A stretch of 54,940 nucleotides of DNA from CAYFLR01 sp964343805. Lineage in GTDB: Bacteria > Bdellovibrionota_B > Oligoflexia > CAYFLR01. Below, in pieces: positions 17,702 to 26,631 of the stretch (its first letter is position 1; each line of letters begins with the position of its first letter). The DNA is taken from assembly GCA_964343805.1 (NCBI GenBank), contig CAYFLR010000039.1, positions 1 through 54,940 on the forward strand, in the 5' to 3' direction. A program made the position numbers and the translations under genes. The notes below the pieces were generated by a model. The model was given only the letters and a program-made list of their open reading frames with translations, was not told the origin of the DNA and did not search any database.

Positions 17702-17973
17702 TCTATCTTTTTATACAGAATGATTACATGTCCAATGGTTCCTACACACTCTGATTGAGTTTCCATTTCTATATCTTCAATCATTTGCTGTTTGTCTTTC
17801 TTATCTTGCTTTATATTAATTTTTATTTTAATGAGTTCGTGATCTATTAAGGCTTGTTTAATATTGTTCAGTATCCCTTCAGATAACTTTTCATGTCCTA
17901 TTAAAACCATCGGCTTTAAATTGTGAGCTTTCCCTCTCAATCTCTTTCTTTCAGCACCTGTCAGATTACTCAT
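17698..17973 (-). CDS. yhbY: YhbY-type CRM-domain RNA-binding protein
   Basis: This is a 91-residue single CRM domain: LTGAERKRLRGKAHNLKPMV, then the GHEKLSEGILNNIKQALIDHELIKI core (the usual GxxG loop reads LIGHEK here) and ECVGTIGHVIILYKK. In Escherichia coli YhbY binds pre-50S ribosomal particles. It lies 9 bases downstream of the 560-residue surface protein gene on the same strand and is convergent with pdxA. Confidence 0.93.
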   Translation of the reverse strand: MSNLTGAERKRLRGKAHNLKPMVLIGHEKLSEGILNNIKQALIDHELIKIKINIKQDKKDKQQMIEDIEMETQSECVGTIGHVIILYKKID

Positions 17974-17982
17974 TTAATCCTC

Positions 17983-19665
17983 TTATTTTGAATTGAAACA
18001 AAAAGGAGCATCACCAAGTTGAGAACAAACAAACTGTTTTATATTTTGAAACTGAGCTTTAAGCTTATTATTTTCAATCATCAATTCATTTATTTCATTT
18101 GATGAATTCATATTAATATAAACTCTGTTGGATGCAAGTAAATATCCAATAACTTTGTTATCAAGTGTTTTTACAATCCCTTCATCAATCACAACCTGTT
18201 CCCTATTGATGGGAACCTGTCCAACCAAAGCGACGAGAACGGAATCATCGTTTTTAATAAGAGAGTTTCCTACAATTCCAGGATCGGTGGAAATAACACC
18301 TAAGAGAAAATCTCCTTGTTGATATCCTCTAGCCAGACCAGTTTTCAAATCCAGTCCCACAATATCTCCTGGTTCCAAATCTTCCTCCGCTAAAAAATAC
18401 TCAGCATAGTCCGCCCCATTTTGAACCGTTGTGTTTGTAGCATAAATAGTACCCGCACTTGATCCAGCACATCCATCTGCACTAGTTACACAAAGACCAC
18501 CTTTTACATGAAGTCTCGCCGCCGGACTATCTATGCCGATTCCTACATTTCCAATTCCTGTTGAGGTATCAGGGGGTCCAAAAGTGACATAACTAGGTAT
18601 AATACTTAGGGTTGAACCGCCTAAATCCTCTCGCATATAGGTTATAATCTCATCTAAAGTCGTTCTTGTCCCTTCAGAATCTACAACACCAGATATTAAG
18701 GATTCATCTCTTATTCCTAATGACCACCTTCTTATTATTTCTCCATCATTAGTTCCTTCATAAGCTCCATTTCCATCCACATCATATAAAGATTTTTTAG
18801 AATCAAGAAAAGCAGTTAAAGTAGTTGCATCATTTCTGGGTCCTTTAAGATTTAGCCCAGTATACAAAGAATCACCGGTAGTACCTTCCAAATAACGAAA
18901 GATGATCAAACTATCATCTGGATTAAAAATACCATCACCATCCACATCTATGGGTGAATCATTGGAAACTTTAACTCCATTTATTACTCCTGATATTTTT
19001 ATATTCCCATTTACATCCAGAAGTTCAGTGGGAGTAGTGGTTCCTATTCCTACTTTTCCATTACCATCTATAATCATCTTAGTTGTTGCTGTATTATCGG
19101 TAGAATTACTTGAACTCTGAGGAGCCGTTGTTTGCAACTCAATAATAGAACTGCCTGTCCCTGTAGATATTCCCGAAGCTAAAATAAGCTTCCCTCCATT
19201 CTGATCCGTTGATTCACTGGTTGCTCCGCCCGCACTTATAGTTAATTTATTTCCGCTGGTATTAGTTAAAGTAGTTCGCTTTATAGCAATTGATGAGTCT
19301 AAGTTATCTATTACTAATAGATTTCTTTGTTCTCCTAGTGAATTAATAGGTATAGCTTGTATATTAGTTTTAAAGTCTATTGTGACAGGAGCCCATGCCT
19401 GGCCATCCCATTTTAAGAACTGTCCTGCTGTAGCCTCGCTTTGTCCTAAATGACCTGCTGTAAATGTGCCGGATGCGATTTTAGCTGCAGTAATTGCTTG
19501 ATCAGCTATTTTTTCTGTAGTAACTGCACTTCCAATAATTTTAGGGGTTTTTACAATTGAATCGACCACGTCATCGGATTTGGTTAAAATCACAATCTCA
19601 TCAGCTATGAGCTGGGAAAAAACAAAGAAGATCCATAGCAAAGATAATTTAGTCCCAAAGATCAT
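17983..19665 (-). CDS. Secreted fibre-like protein with dockerin-like repeats
   Basis: This 560-residue secreted protein has a signal peptide ending near SQLIADE. Residues of about 40-235 are repetitive and Thr/Ser/Ala-rich (ITAAKIASGTFTAGHLGQ, FLKWDGQAWAPV, VGIGTTTPTELLDVNGNIKI), typical of phage-tail or adhesin fibres. Two dockerin or EF-hand-like loops follow, DVDGDGIFNPDDSL near 238 and DVDGNGAYEGTNDGE near 293, which should bind calcium. From about 415 to 518 a domain starting NGADYAEYFLAEEDLEPGD resembles the autoproteolytic G2-type domain of tail spikes, and the C terminus is a short coiled coil. It sits between yhbY and the giant FG-GAP lipoprotein gene in the same direction. It is probably a surface fibre; the function is inferred. 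Confidence 0.7.
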   Translation of the reverse strand: MIFGTKLSLLWIFFVFSQLIADEIVILTKSDDVVDSIVKTPKIIGSAVTTEKIADQAITAAKIASGTFTAGHLGQSEATAGQFLKWDGQAWAPVTIDFKTNIQAIPINSLGEQRNLLVIDNLDSSIAIKRTTLTNTSGNKLTISAGGATSESTDQNGGKLILASGISTGTGSSIIELQTTAPQSSSNSTDNTATTKMIIDGNGKVGIGTTTPTELLDVNGNIKISGVINGVKVSNDSPIDVDGDGIFNPDDSLIIFRYLEGTTGDSLYTGLNLKGPRNDATTLTAFLDSKKSLYDVDGNGAYEGTNDGEIIRRWSLGIRDESLISGVVDSEGTRTTLDEIITYMREDLGGSTLSIIPSYVTFGPPDTSTGIGNVGIGIDSPAARLHVKGGLCVTSADGCAGSSAGTIYATNTTVQNGADYAEYFLAEEDLEPGDIVGLDLKTGLARGYQQGDFLLGVISTDPGIVGNSLIKNDDSVLVALVGQVPINREQVVIDEGIVKTLDNKVIGYLLASNRVYINMNSSNEINELMIENNKLKAQFQNIKQFVCSQLGDAPFCFNSK

Positions 19666-19666
19666 A

Positions 19667-19678
19667 CACAGCCCTGTG
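19667..19678. promoter_or_regulatory. Palindrome over the ribosome-binding site of the fibre gene
   Basis: CACAGCCCTGTG forms a 12-base dyad immediately before the start codon of the fibre-like gene and includes its AGGG ribosome-binding site. The two-base centre makes an RNA hairpin unlikely, so an operator or chance is more plausible. Confidence 0.25.
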
Positions 19679-19717
19679 CAATTATTGTTATAACCAAAAT
19701 TGTTTTAAACTCATTAG

Positions 19718-19726
19718 ATTATAGCA
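19718..19726 (-). promoter_or_regulatory. Extended -10 promoter for the fibre-like gene
   Basis: On the minus strand the sequence reads TGCTATAAT, a perfect extended -10 element, about 50 bases before the start codon. There is no good -35, as is common for extended -10 promoters. It gives the fibre-like gene its own start separate from the FG-GAP gene upstream. Confidence 0.5.
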
Positions 19727-19788
19727 CAATGGATTGCTCTTATATCAGACCTAATTTTAAAGATTGATAATTCACAATGAAAGTAAAT

Positions 19789-22700
19789 TTACTGCGACTC
19801 AGTTACAGGATATATATAGACCGTTCCAATATCAGTGGCGGTAGCGGTATCATTTAATGGAGCTGTGATAATAAAGTCAGTTAAACCATCTCCGGTGACA
19901 TCACTATGAAAAATACCTGCACCAAAATTAGAGAAAGCATCAGTGGGACTGTAAAACTTGATTAGAGCTGAGCCTTCGGGCGTTCCATCAAAGAAGTCTT
20001 CTCCTTTAAATATAATCACCTGTCCTGAATGTAAATCTTTTAGTCCCTTTCCTTTTCCAGCACTGACGGCAAATTCTGGATAGGCATTGGTATCTCCAGT
20101 GATGTCTCCTAAATTAAGCAGATTCATACCAAACAAAGTTCCCGCCTCGGTGATATGAGCCTTTAATTCTGGGGCATTCCAAGTAGCATTAGCTTTCACC
20201 GCAAAAAGGTCTCCCACTCGAGTGGAAGAGGTATCCGCATGGGAATTGTTGGTAATTAAAAGGGTGGAACTAGTATCTCCTGTCAAAATCCCCAAATCCA
20301 GGAGACTCGAACCAAAACGATCGGCTCCTTCATTGGTATTATCTATGGTAGGATCAATTGTAATAAAAGCATTGGCAGGTGTCAAAGTAGCTCGATTGGT
20401 ACAACTGGCTCCTGAAAAAATGTATACCTTACCTGTTCCTTTACCGGCTCCATTATCTGCTGCCGGTGCACCCACCGCTATATCAGCTTTTTGATCATTA
20501 TTCATATCTGTCACAAAAGTAGCACTGTATCCAAATTCATCTCCATCTGTGGTTCCCACTAATAGACAGCGACAGTCGGCACTGCTATAAGTTCCTGAGT
20601 TATTATGACAGCCGGAAATACTTCCCCCATCATTTGGAAAATCTGTACTAGCAACAGCGACCGCTCCATAATAATTAGTGGTATCAACATACATGGTACC
20701 TTTAGAATAAATAAGCATAGATTCAATGGCATTGACTTCAGCAGTGGTTTTAGCAAACTGAATTCTTTGACCTCCTTGAAATCCATCAATTCGCGGATAT
20801 TTCCGTTTCCAATCATTGGTGTATTCGTTAATATCTAGAACATAAAGTATTTTATCCTTAGAGAGCTCAAAAATTGAAGGGCTAGTAGCTTGCATTCCCT
20901 TAAAACTTGTTACAAAAACTTTACTCCCGGCAAAAAATACATCTAAACCAAATCGCTCATCGTCATTATTATGACCATAAATAGTTTTTAAAATACTTCC
21001 ATCAGCCCCTGATATAATGTCTATTTTCCCCACTGAAGGATAGACATAGTTAGCTTCCGGTGCACCCACCACAAAGTCAGTGGAACCATCGGCATCAAAA
21101 TCGGCCGCAGGAAAGATACTGCTTCCAAACTTAATACCCGGTTTATCGCCATAGATAGCTGTTGGTAAGGTGGGAGCCATAGAAACCATGGAAAAGATTC
21201 TAATTCGACCATCTTGTCCATTAGCACCTGGAGCGGCAGCTATTAAATTGTCATGGACGTTATCACTATCAAGATCCTTCCCCTTTACAATGTTAAGACC
21301 TAAGTTCTTCTGACTCACTGCCCCACTGCCGGTTAAGGTAAAAAGGATGGAAGCGTTTTCTGAATCCGTATCATCCAAATTAGATTGATCATATACATAT
21401 ATTGCCCCTGACCCCCAAACTCCCGCTACTTGCTTTTCAGGTTCAGCCACGGCTAATTCAAGATCTCCATCCCCATTAAGATCACCTACCTCTGCCACAT
21501 AAGCCCCAAAAGACCAAGGGTAGTTTTTACCTTTAAAAGAATAGAGCCGTGTGGGGGTAGTAGCTGCTCCAGAGTCACCTTGATAAACTCGGACTGAATA
21601 TTGCGATCGGATAGCAAAATCATCGTAGGTGTCATTACCATGCAGCTTGGTTCCTAAATGAAAGAGTTGCTTACCAAAGTTTTCATAATTACTTGGGGTA
21701 GGATCTTCAATCCCCGTTCCCGACTCAGTGGCTGTAAGTGGATTAGCTGTCAAATCTAAAACATAGACATGAACTTTTCCGGCGTTATCCTCACTATTTG
21801 CTTGTTCGTTAGGAGCTGCGATTAAGACCGCCTGTACATCAGTACTATTTATTTCAATTTTATCTAGAGCTAAAACACTCATACCAAATCCATTTATCCC
21901 CCAACTATAAGGATTTGCAGGACCTTCAATGACCCTCTCGGAAGATAAAGTAGATCCTGAAAGAGCTAAAACATCCACTTTTCCTACTGTGGCATTTGAT
22001 CCATTCATCCATCCAGGAGATCCCACAAATAATTTATCTGCAGCAGCATTAACTCGTAAACAAGAGGTTGAAATACCAGTCATTTGTTTATCTTTAGATG
22101 GCCAAGGTGAGGATTTGGTGTAAAGATCTAACCACATAGGATAGCCTTTTTCGGTACAGGTGTTCCCTGACTCTTGATAACAGTAGTAATTTACATCGGC
22201 AGAAGAAGGATCTATACTGTATTCAGCAATTTTCGCATAGGTATCCCCATTATAAACATAGATTTTTCCAGCATTATGATAGGTAACACTTCCTGCCACA
22301 TAAGGTGCATAAGGTGCTGAAATAATAATCTCATCATTTCCGGTATTATTAAGATCACATTGGGTGATGGTATAGCCATACCCATGACGCCAATCCGCAT
22401 TCTCATTGAAGGTATGCTCAATGGTTTTGGTGTCCATATTATAAATATCCACCACCCCACAATCAGAACAAGAGGAGGTAGTTGTTTTCATAGTTGTTAC
22501 CAGGTATTTACTCCCCGAGCCTGCATTTAAAAGCTGAAGGTTAAAGCCAAAATACTGCTCTTTGGATCGTTCACTGCTATAACTCTTGGTGGGCAAGAAG
22601 CTGGTAGCAAAAAGTCTGATCACAAAACTTTCACTACTATTAATCCAAGCAGACTTATTGCCTGCTTCATCTGCAATCCTCATTCTCCAATAAAAATTAG

Positions 22701-24852
22701 TATCTGCATCAGTAGGTTCAAAAGATTCAGGCACTTGCCACATGGTAGTAGTTGAAGTTCCTGAACGTTTTGGAGTGGTATCTGTATAGTTACTACTGGT
22801 ATGAACCTCGACCTCATAAAAAATACCTGCAGTAGCTTTTGAATGTTGCCACTGAAGTATTTTATCAAAAGAACCACTGGGAGATTCAGGATAAAGCAGT
22901 TTGACCTCAGAAGTATCTAAGGCAGAGGTATCCAAATAGATGGAATCAGAAAATTCATCATTGATACCAATAATATTATTGGCTTTATCTTTAAAACGAA
23001 CATATAGAGTTTTAAGCCCTGTTTCAGAAGAAAAGGTATAGGTTATATTATTGCTGTCAAATACTTTCCAATCCTCACTGGTGGTATTTATTGTTTCAGA
23101 CAACAAATAATAATCAGCCTCTACAGCTGACAAAGTTATGTCCACAGTAGGATTGGTAGTCAATCCAGCCCCTCCCTCAATAGTTATACTTCCCAAAAAG
23201 GGAGAATCAGGATCTACATAATAGTTACAGGTCTCTATAGCAGAAGAGTTCCCTGCCGCATCCACCGCAATTATTTTCAAAGAGGTGTCTGCAATAAGGA
23301 CTAAACCTTTACCTAGCAGTTCAGATGAATTAACCGTAGGATCGGATCCATCAATGGTATAAAAGAAAGCCACATTACTTTCTTCTGAAGAAGGCTTAAC
23401 CTCTATAGGTTTGTTATCTGCACCACAGGCTGGAGTAAGATTTAGAGAAGGGGCTACCGTATCAAGAATAACCTCTAATTTGGCAGGTTCTTTACTGATC
23501 TGAATTTGATCTAAGGCCCACAAGTAGAGAGTTTTTGATCCATCATTCTCCGATAGAGTAAAAGTAGCTGGGGTATTACCCCCATCAATTCCCCTTTGAT
23601 CCTCGCAAACTGAAGTAAAATCACTCGGTTTAATATCAGCCAAAGCTTTGTCTGATTCCGTAATAAAAATCTTACTAATATCATTGCAGTTTTCAGGAAT
23701 AATAGTCACTTCTCTGGTTCCGGTAGCATTTGAAAGTCTCTGAACAGACGAAGTTACTGAAAATAAAGGTGCTTTTGGTGGTAAAGCATCTAAATGAACT
23801 GTAATTGAAGTTTCGGCCTCTAAACCATCATGATCTGATATTTTTAAATAGATGGTTTTAGCCCCGTCTTCTCCACTGATTGTATAAGGAATCTCTAATG
23901 GATCAGCAAAAGGGTCAATAGCCTTTGATTCTGCACCTAAGAAGTCACTGCGCTGACTTACTTTATACATAATAGCACCACTGCTCTTCAGCAAGAAGGT
24001 GACTTGATCGGTTTTAGTTGCAAAGCTTTGCTCTTCTGTCAATTCAGCAGCTGTTTCAGTTGATCTAGAACTTTCTGATTCTTCTTTTAGAACAAAACTT
24101 TCTATTTTAGGACCACTGCTCACCTTGAGAGTCACAGTTCCATCAATCTTAGTGGTTTGCTTCTTGCGCACTTGGATATCGGCTAAAGAAATCGATCCAT
24201 AGCCATCTTTTTCGATTTGCACGGAGTAATTCCCTGGGGGAACAAAGGTTAAATAAAAAGCCCCATTTTCATCAGTCTTAGCATTCAGTGAAGTTCCCGG
24301 GATATAAACGTCAATTCCTAATGGACTCGCTCCAGCCTCTAACTCAATTTTTCCTACTATTGCACCAATTTTTTGAACCTGATGAGCGCCTGAATCAAAA
24401 GTTGAGTTACCATCTTCTCGTGTTAATCTCGAAGGATCTATAATAACAGTATTTCTTGCTCCTAGTACGTTACCCTCTCCATCATCTACGACAACACCTT
24501 TAACTTTAAACATACGGGGACGCTTCAACATATTAACATCATTACCTTCTGCATTAACTAGAGAGGCGCCTCCTAAGTTAATATGAAATTGTCCATTTAA
24601 ATTTGTCTTACCAGTAGCTACCGTTTCTCCATTATCATCCTGAATCTCCACTGGCTGATCCACAAGATTGGCTTTTCCCTTAGCCCCCGTATCTCCTTCA
24701 AAACTATTCAAAGATAGAGATCCAGTAATAGCAAGTTTATCCATCTCTGCACCTTGAGTGGCAGTATTGGATTTCTTTTCCTCCATCTTTTCACAGGCAA
24801 AAATAGCCAAAATAGATAGAATCGTAAGTATAGATAAGCGAATTTGTTTCAT
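19789..24852 (-). CDS. Giant FG-GAP (integrin-alpha-like) lipoprotein
   Basis: This is a 1687-residue lipoprotein with signal and lipobox LAIFAC (Cys 20). Reading along: a carboxypeptidase-regulatory-like beta domain at about 164-237 (VYIPGTSLNAKTDENGAFYLTF cut short), several Ig-like segments, a chitobiase C-terminal-like domain at about 467-547 (FFYTIDGSDPTVN), a fibronectin-like part near 650-737, then FG-GAP beta-propeller repeats from about 760 to the end. Calcium loops are visible, for example DLNNTGNDEIIISAP, DLNGDGDLELAVAEP, DFDADGSTDFVVGAP, DMNNDQKADIAVGAP and DVTGDGLTDFIITAP. Such proteins mediate surface adhesion or binding. AAGAGG lies before the ATG. It is divergent from a sigma-54 activator. 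Confidence 0.85.
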   Translation of the reverse strand: MKQIRLSILTILSILAIFACEKMEEKKSNTATQGAEMDKLAITGSLSLNSFEGDTGAKGKANLVDQPVEIQDDNGETVATGKTNLNGQFHINLGGASLVNAEGNDVNMLKRPRMFKVKGVVVDDGEGNVLGARNTVIIDPSRLTREDGNSTFDSGAHQVQKIGAIVGKIELEAGASPLGIDVYIPGTSLNAKTDENGAFYLTFVPPGNYSVQIEKDGYGSISLADIQVRKKQTTKIDGTVTLKVSSGPKIESFVLKEESESSRSTETAAELTEEQSFATKTDQVTFLLKSSGAIMYKVSQRSDFLGAESKAIDPFADPLEIPYTISGEDGAKTIYLKISDHDGLEAETSITVHLDALPPKAPLFSVTSSVQRLSNATGTREVTIIPENCNDISKIFITESDKALADIKPSDFTSVCEDQRGIDGGNTPATFTLSENDGSKTLYLWALDQIQISKEPAKLEVILDTVAPSLNLTPACGADNKPIEVKPSSEESNVAFFYTIDGSDPTVNSSELLGKGLVLIADTSLKIIAVDAAGNSSAIETCNYYVDPDSPFLGSITIEGGAGLTTNPTVDITLSAVEADYYLLSETINTTSEDWKVFDSNNITYTFSSETGLKTLYVRFKDKANNIIGINDEFSDSIYLDTSALDTSEVKLLYPESPSGSFDKILQWQHSKATAGIFYEVEVHTSSNYTDTTPKRSGTSTTTMWQVPESFEPTDADTNFYWRMRIADEAGNKSAWINSSESFVIRLFATSFLPTKSYSSERSKEQYFGFNLQLLNAGSGSKYLVTTMKTTTSSCSDCGVVDIYNMDTKTIEHTFNENADWRHGYGYTITQCDLNNTGNDEIIISAPYAPYVAGSVTYHNAGKIYVYNGDTYAKIAEYSIDPSSADVNYYCYQESGNTCTEKGYPMWLDLYTKSSPWPSKDKQMTGISTSCLRVNAAADKLFVGSPGWMNGSNATVGKVDVLALSGSTLSSERVIEGPANPYSWGINGFGMSVLALDKIEINSTDVQAVLIAAPNEQANSEDNAGKVHVYVLDLTANPLTATESGTGIEDPTPSNYENFGKQLFHLGTKLHGNDTYDDFAIRSQYSVRVYQGDSGAATTPTRLYSFKGKNYPWSFGAYVAEVGDLNGDGDLELAVAEPEKQVAGVWGSGAIYVYDQSNLDDTDSENASILFTLTGSGAVSQKNLGLNIVKGKDLDSDNVHDNLIAAAPGANGQDGRIRIFSMVSMAPTLPTAIYGDKPGIKFGSSIFPAADFDADGSTDFVVGAPEANYVYPSVGKIDIISGADGSILKTIYGHNNDDERFGLDVFFAGSKVFVTSFKGMQATSPSIFELSKDKILYVLDINEYTNDWKRKYPRIDGFQGGQRIQFAKTTAEVNAIESMLIYSKGTMYVDTTNYYGAVAVASTDFPNDGGSISGCHNNSGTYSSADCRCLLVGTTDGDEFGYSATFVTDMNNDQKADIAVGAPAADNGAGKGTGKVYIFSGASCTNRATLTPANAFITIDPTIDNTNEGADRFGSSLLDLGILTGDTSSTLLITNNSHADTSSTRVGDLFAVKANATWNAPELKAHITEAGTLFGMNLLNLGDITGDTNAYPEFAVSAGKGKGLKDLHSGQVIIFKGEDFFDGTPEGSALIKFYSPTDAFSNFGAGIFHSDVTGDGLTDFIITAPLNDTATATDIGTVYIYPVTESQ

Positions 24853-25247
24853 CTTAACCTCTTAAATTATAATCATGAGCCTAAAGCTCACATACATTAC
24901 TTATATATAATGTGATCGTTCCTTAGAGCGAATTGCTTGAACTAAGCGGTTATCTATCTATAATCAGGTAAGTTTCAGCACATTAATAAATTGAATCAAT
25001 TTCTACTTTTTAAAATAAAGCTATCTTTTAACTCTCACCAATATCCGGATTTATTACAAAAATTGAGACGTAATTGTCCCTTGTTAATCCCTCTATCGAG
25101 CTCCCATTTTTTAATCTCTTAAAATTATTAATAATAATTATTTGGTATTATTATTGTATATGTCGATTTTTAATTTTTACGTAATTTAAGTAATTTATAT
25201 AATTCTTAAATTATTTATATTTATTTTTAGTATATATAGGAGAAATA
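24853..25247. promoter_or_regulatory. AT-rich 395-base divergent intergenic region
   Basis: This spacer separates the FG-GAP lipoprotein and the sigma-54 activator and must hold both promoters. Its right half (about 25095-25240) is extremely AT-rich. I found no convincing -24/-12 (GG-N10-GC) sigma-54 element, no gene and no RNA gene. A small dyad TGAGC...GCTCA lies at 24876-24890, and a larger one is annotated separately. Confidence 0.6.
25183..25212. promoter_or_regulatory. Inverted repeat upstream of the sigma-54 activator
   Basis: AATTTAAG and CTTAAATT form a perfect 8-base inverted repeat around a 14-base AT-rich centre, which itself carries AATT arms. It ends 35 bases before the activator start codon. 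It could be an operator, for autoregulation for example, though such dyads arise easily in AT-rich DNA. Confidence 0.35.
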
Positions 25248-26213
25248 ATGTTAAAGAAAAATCACACACCTCTGTTTGTTGGCAGCTTTTGCAATTCTAA
25301 AGCTTTCAGGAATGAATTATCCATTGCCGCAAAATCAAATCACCCTGTTCTTATTACAGGTGAAACTGGAACAGGGAAAGAACTTATTGCTGAAACTATT
25401 CATAAACTAAGAAATGAAGAAAGTTCCATTTATAAGATCATCAACTGTGGTGCTGTTCCCGACTCTCTTTTAGAAAGCGAGTTATTTGGTCATGAGAAAG
25501 GGGCTTTTACAGGGGCTTCAGAAAAGAAAAAGGGAGCTTTTGAATTTGCAGATAAAGGAACCTTGTTTTTAGATGAGATTGGAGATATGCCTTTAAATCA
25601 GCAAACAGCCCTTCTACGTTTGGTTGAAAATAAGCATTTCTGTCGAGTAGGTTCCCACAAAAATATCCAACTCAATGCAAAAATAATATCAGCCACTAAT
25701 AGAGATTTGAAAAAAGAATCTGTAAGTGGATCTTTTAGAAAAGACCTGTATTATAGGCTATCTTATATAACAATTTACTTACCTTCTTTAAGAGAAAGAA
25801 GAGAAGATATAATTCCATTGGCACAGCATTTTTACCAAGAAGCCATTTTTCAACATCAAATCTGTAACCCACCGGAGTTGACTTTGGAAATATTAAAATT
25901 CCTCTATAATCATCAATATACAGGAAATATCAGAGAATTAAGAAATATTGTTACTCAATATGTTCTACAAAACAAAAATCCCCTTTCCATAGAAACCGAT
26001 CACCGATCACTCTTAGAAATAACAGAGGATTTCAATAATATAAGACCTTTTGATTATTATAAGAAAAGAATCTTAATCAGGTATTTAAACAAGTGCAATG
26101 GCAATAAAGCGAGAGCCGCAAAGGAGCTCGGTATCGGTCGATCTACCTTATTCAACATGATTAGAAAGTACCAGCTAAACACTCAGAATAAAAGTAAAAG
26201 ACAAGCATTATAA
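25248..26213 (+). CDS. Sigma-54-dependent transcriptional activator without sensor domain
   Basis: This is a 321-residue enhancer-binding protein made only of the AAA+ core and a Fis-type DNA-binding domain. Walker A GETGTGKE is near residue 38, the sigma-54 contact loop GAFTGA near residue 84, Walker B TLFLDEIGDMP near residue 104, and the arginine-finger region FRKDLYYRLS near residue 163. The C terminus NKARAAKELGIGRSTLFNMI is a helix-turn-helix. There is almost no N-terminal domain, so activity must be set by expression level, a partner or modification, as in PspF-like proteins. AGGAG precedes the ATG. It is divergent from the giant FG-GAP lipoprotein, a plausible but unproven target. Confidence 0.93.
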   Translation: MLKKNHTPLFVGSFCNSKAFRNELSIAAKSNHPVLITGETGTGKELIAETIHKLRNEESSIYKIINCGAVPDSLLESELFGHEKGAFTGASEKKKGAFEFADKGTLFLDEIGDMPLNQQTALLRLVENKHFCRVGSHKNIQLNAKIISATNRDLKKESVSGSFRKDLYYRLSYITIYLPSLRERREDIIPLAQHFYQEAIFQHQICNPPELTLEILKFLYNHQYTGNIRELRNIVTQYVLQNKNPLSIETDHRSLLEITEDFNNIRPFDYYKKRILIRYLNKCNGNKARAAKELGIGRSTLFNMIRKYQLNTQNKSKRQAL

Positions 26214-26222
26214 ACAGAAAAA

Positions 26223-26259
26223 CCACCTTAAAAGAGGTTTTAAACCGCTCTTAAGGTGG
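26223..26259. terminator. Bidirectional hairpin terminator
   Basis: CCACCTTAAAAGAGG and CCGCTCTTAAGGTGG pair into a stem of about 15 bases (one or two mismatches) around a short AT loop. It lies between the convergent activator gene and atpE and has AT-rich flanks, so it can stop transcription from both sides. Confidence 0.75.
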
Positions 26260-26291
26260 ATTAAATTCTATACAATGTTAGTAAATACTAA

Positions 26292-26606
26292 CTACATTTT
26301 TCCTAAAATTAAGAAGGAAATTACGAATGCAAAAATAGTCTGTGCTTCAATAAAAGCAAGACCTAAGATAAACATTAGGAACATTTTATCAGCTGCACCA
26401 GGATTGCGGGAAACGCCATCCATGGCTTTGGTGATCGTCATTCCCTGACCTAAAGTTCCTCCAAGAGCTGCAATACCAATAGCTAAAGCAGCACCTAAAG
26501 GTACTAAGAAATTCGATGCATTTGAGGTGTCACCCGAAGCAAAGATCGATCCGCTTAGGAATAAACCCCCTATTAAAACCAGTAAATAGCTAGATAATTT
26601 CTTCAT
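26292..26606 (-). CDS. atpE: ATP synthase F0 subunit c
   Basis: Subunit c forms the membrane rotor ring of F1F0 ATP synthase. The product starting at 26606 has 104 residues: an N-terminal signal-peptide-like segment (MKKLSSYLLVLIGGLF up to SIFASG), then the two-helix hairpin with GQGMTITKAMDGVSRNPGA in helix 1 and loop, and GLAFIEAQTIFAFVISFLIL in helix 2 with the ion-binding Glu. A Gln in GQG plus Glu-Ala after the site resembles cyanobacterial and chloroplast proton-binding rings rather than Na+ rings, which have Glu-Ser/Thr. I chose this start because AGGAGG lies 7 bases upstream; a longer frame to 26654 would overlap atpB. Confidence 0.95.
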   Translation of the reverse strand: MKKLSSYLLVLIGGLFLSGSIFASGDTSNASNFLVPLGAALAIGIAALGGTLGQGMTITKAMDGVSRNPGAADKMFLMFILGLAFIEAQTIFAFVISFLILGKM

Positions 26607-26631
26607 TAAAGAACCTCCTAATTCCCCATTT

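Noticed and set aside
19789..24852. Several 60-90 codon frames on both strands inside the FG-GAP gene
   Set aside because: They are shadows of a long repetitive gene. None has a family pattern or a ribosome-binding site.
24853..25247. Sigma-54 (-24/-12) promoter for the FG-GAP gene
   Set aside because: No GG-N10-GC element was found on either strand in this spacer.
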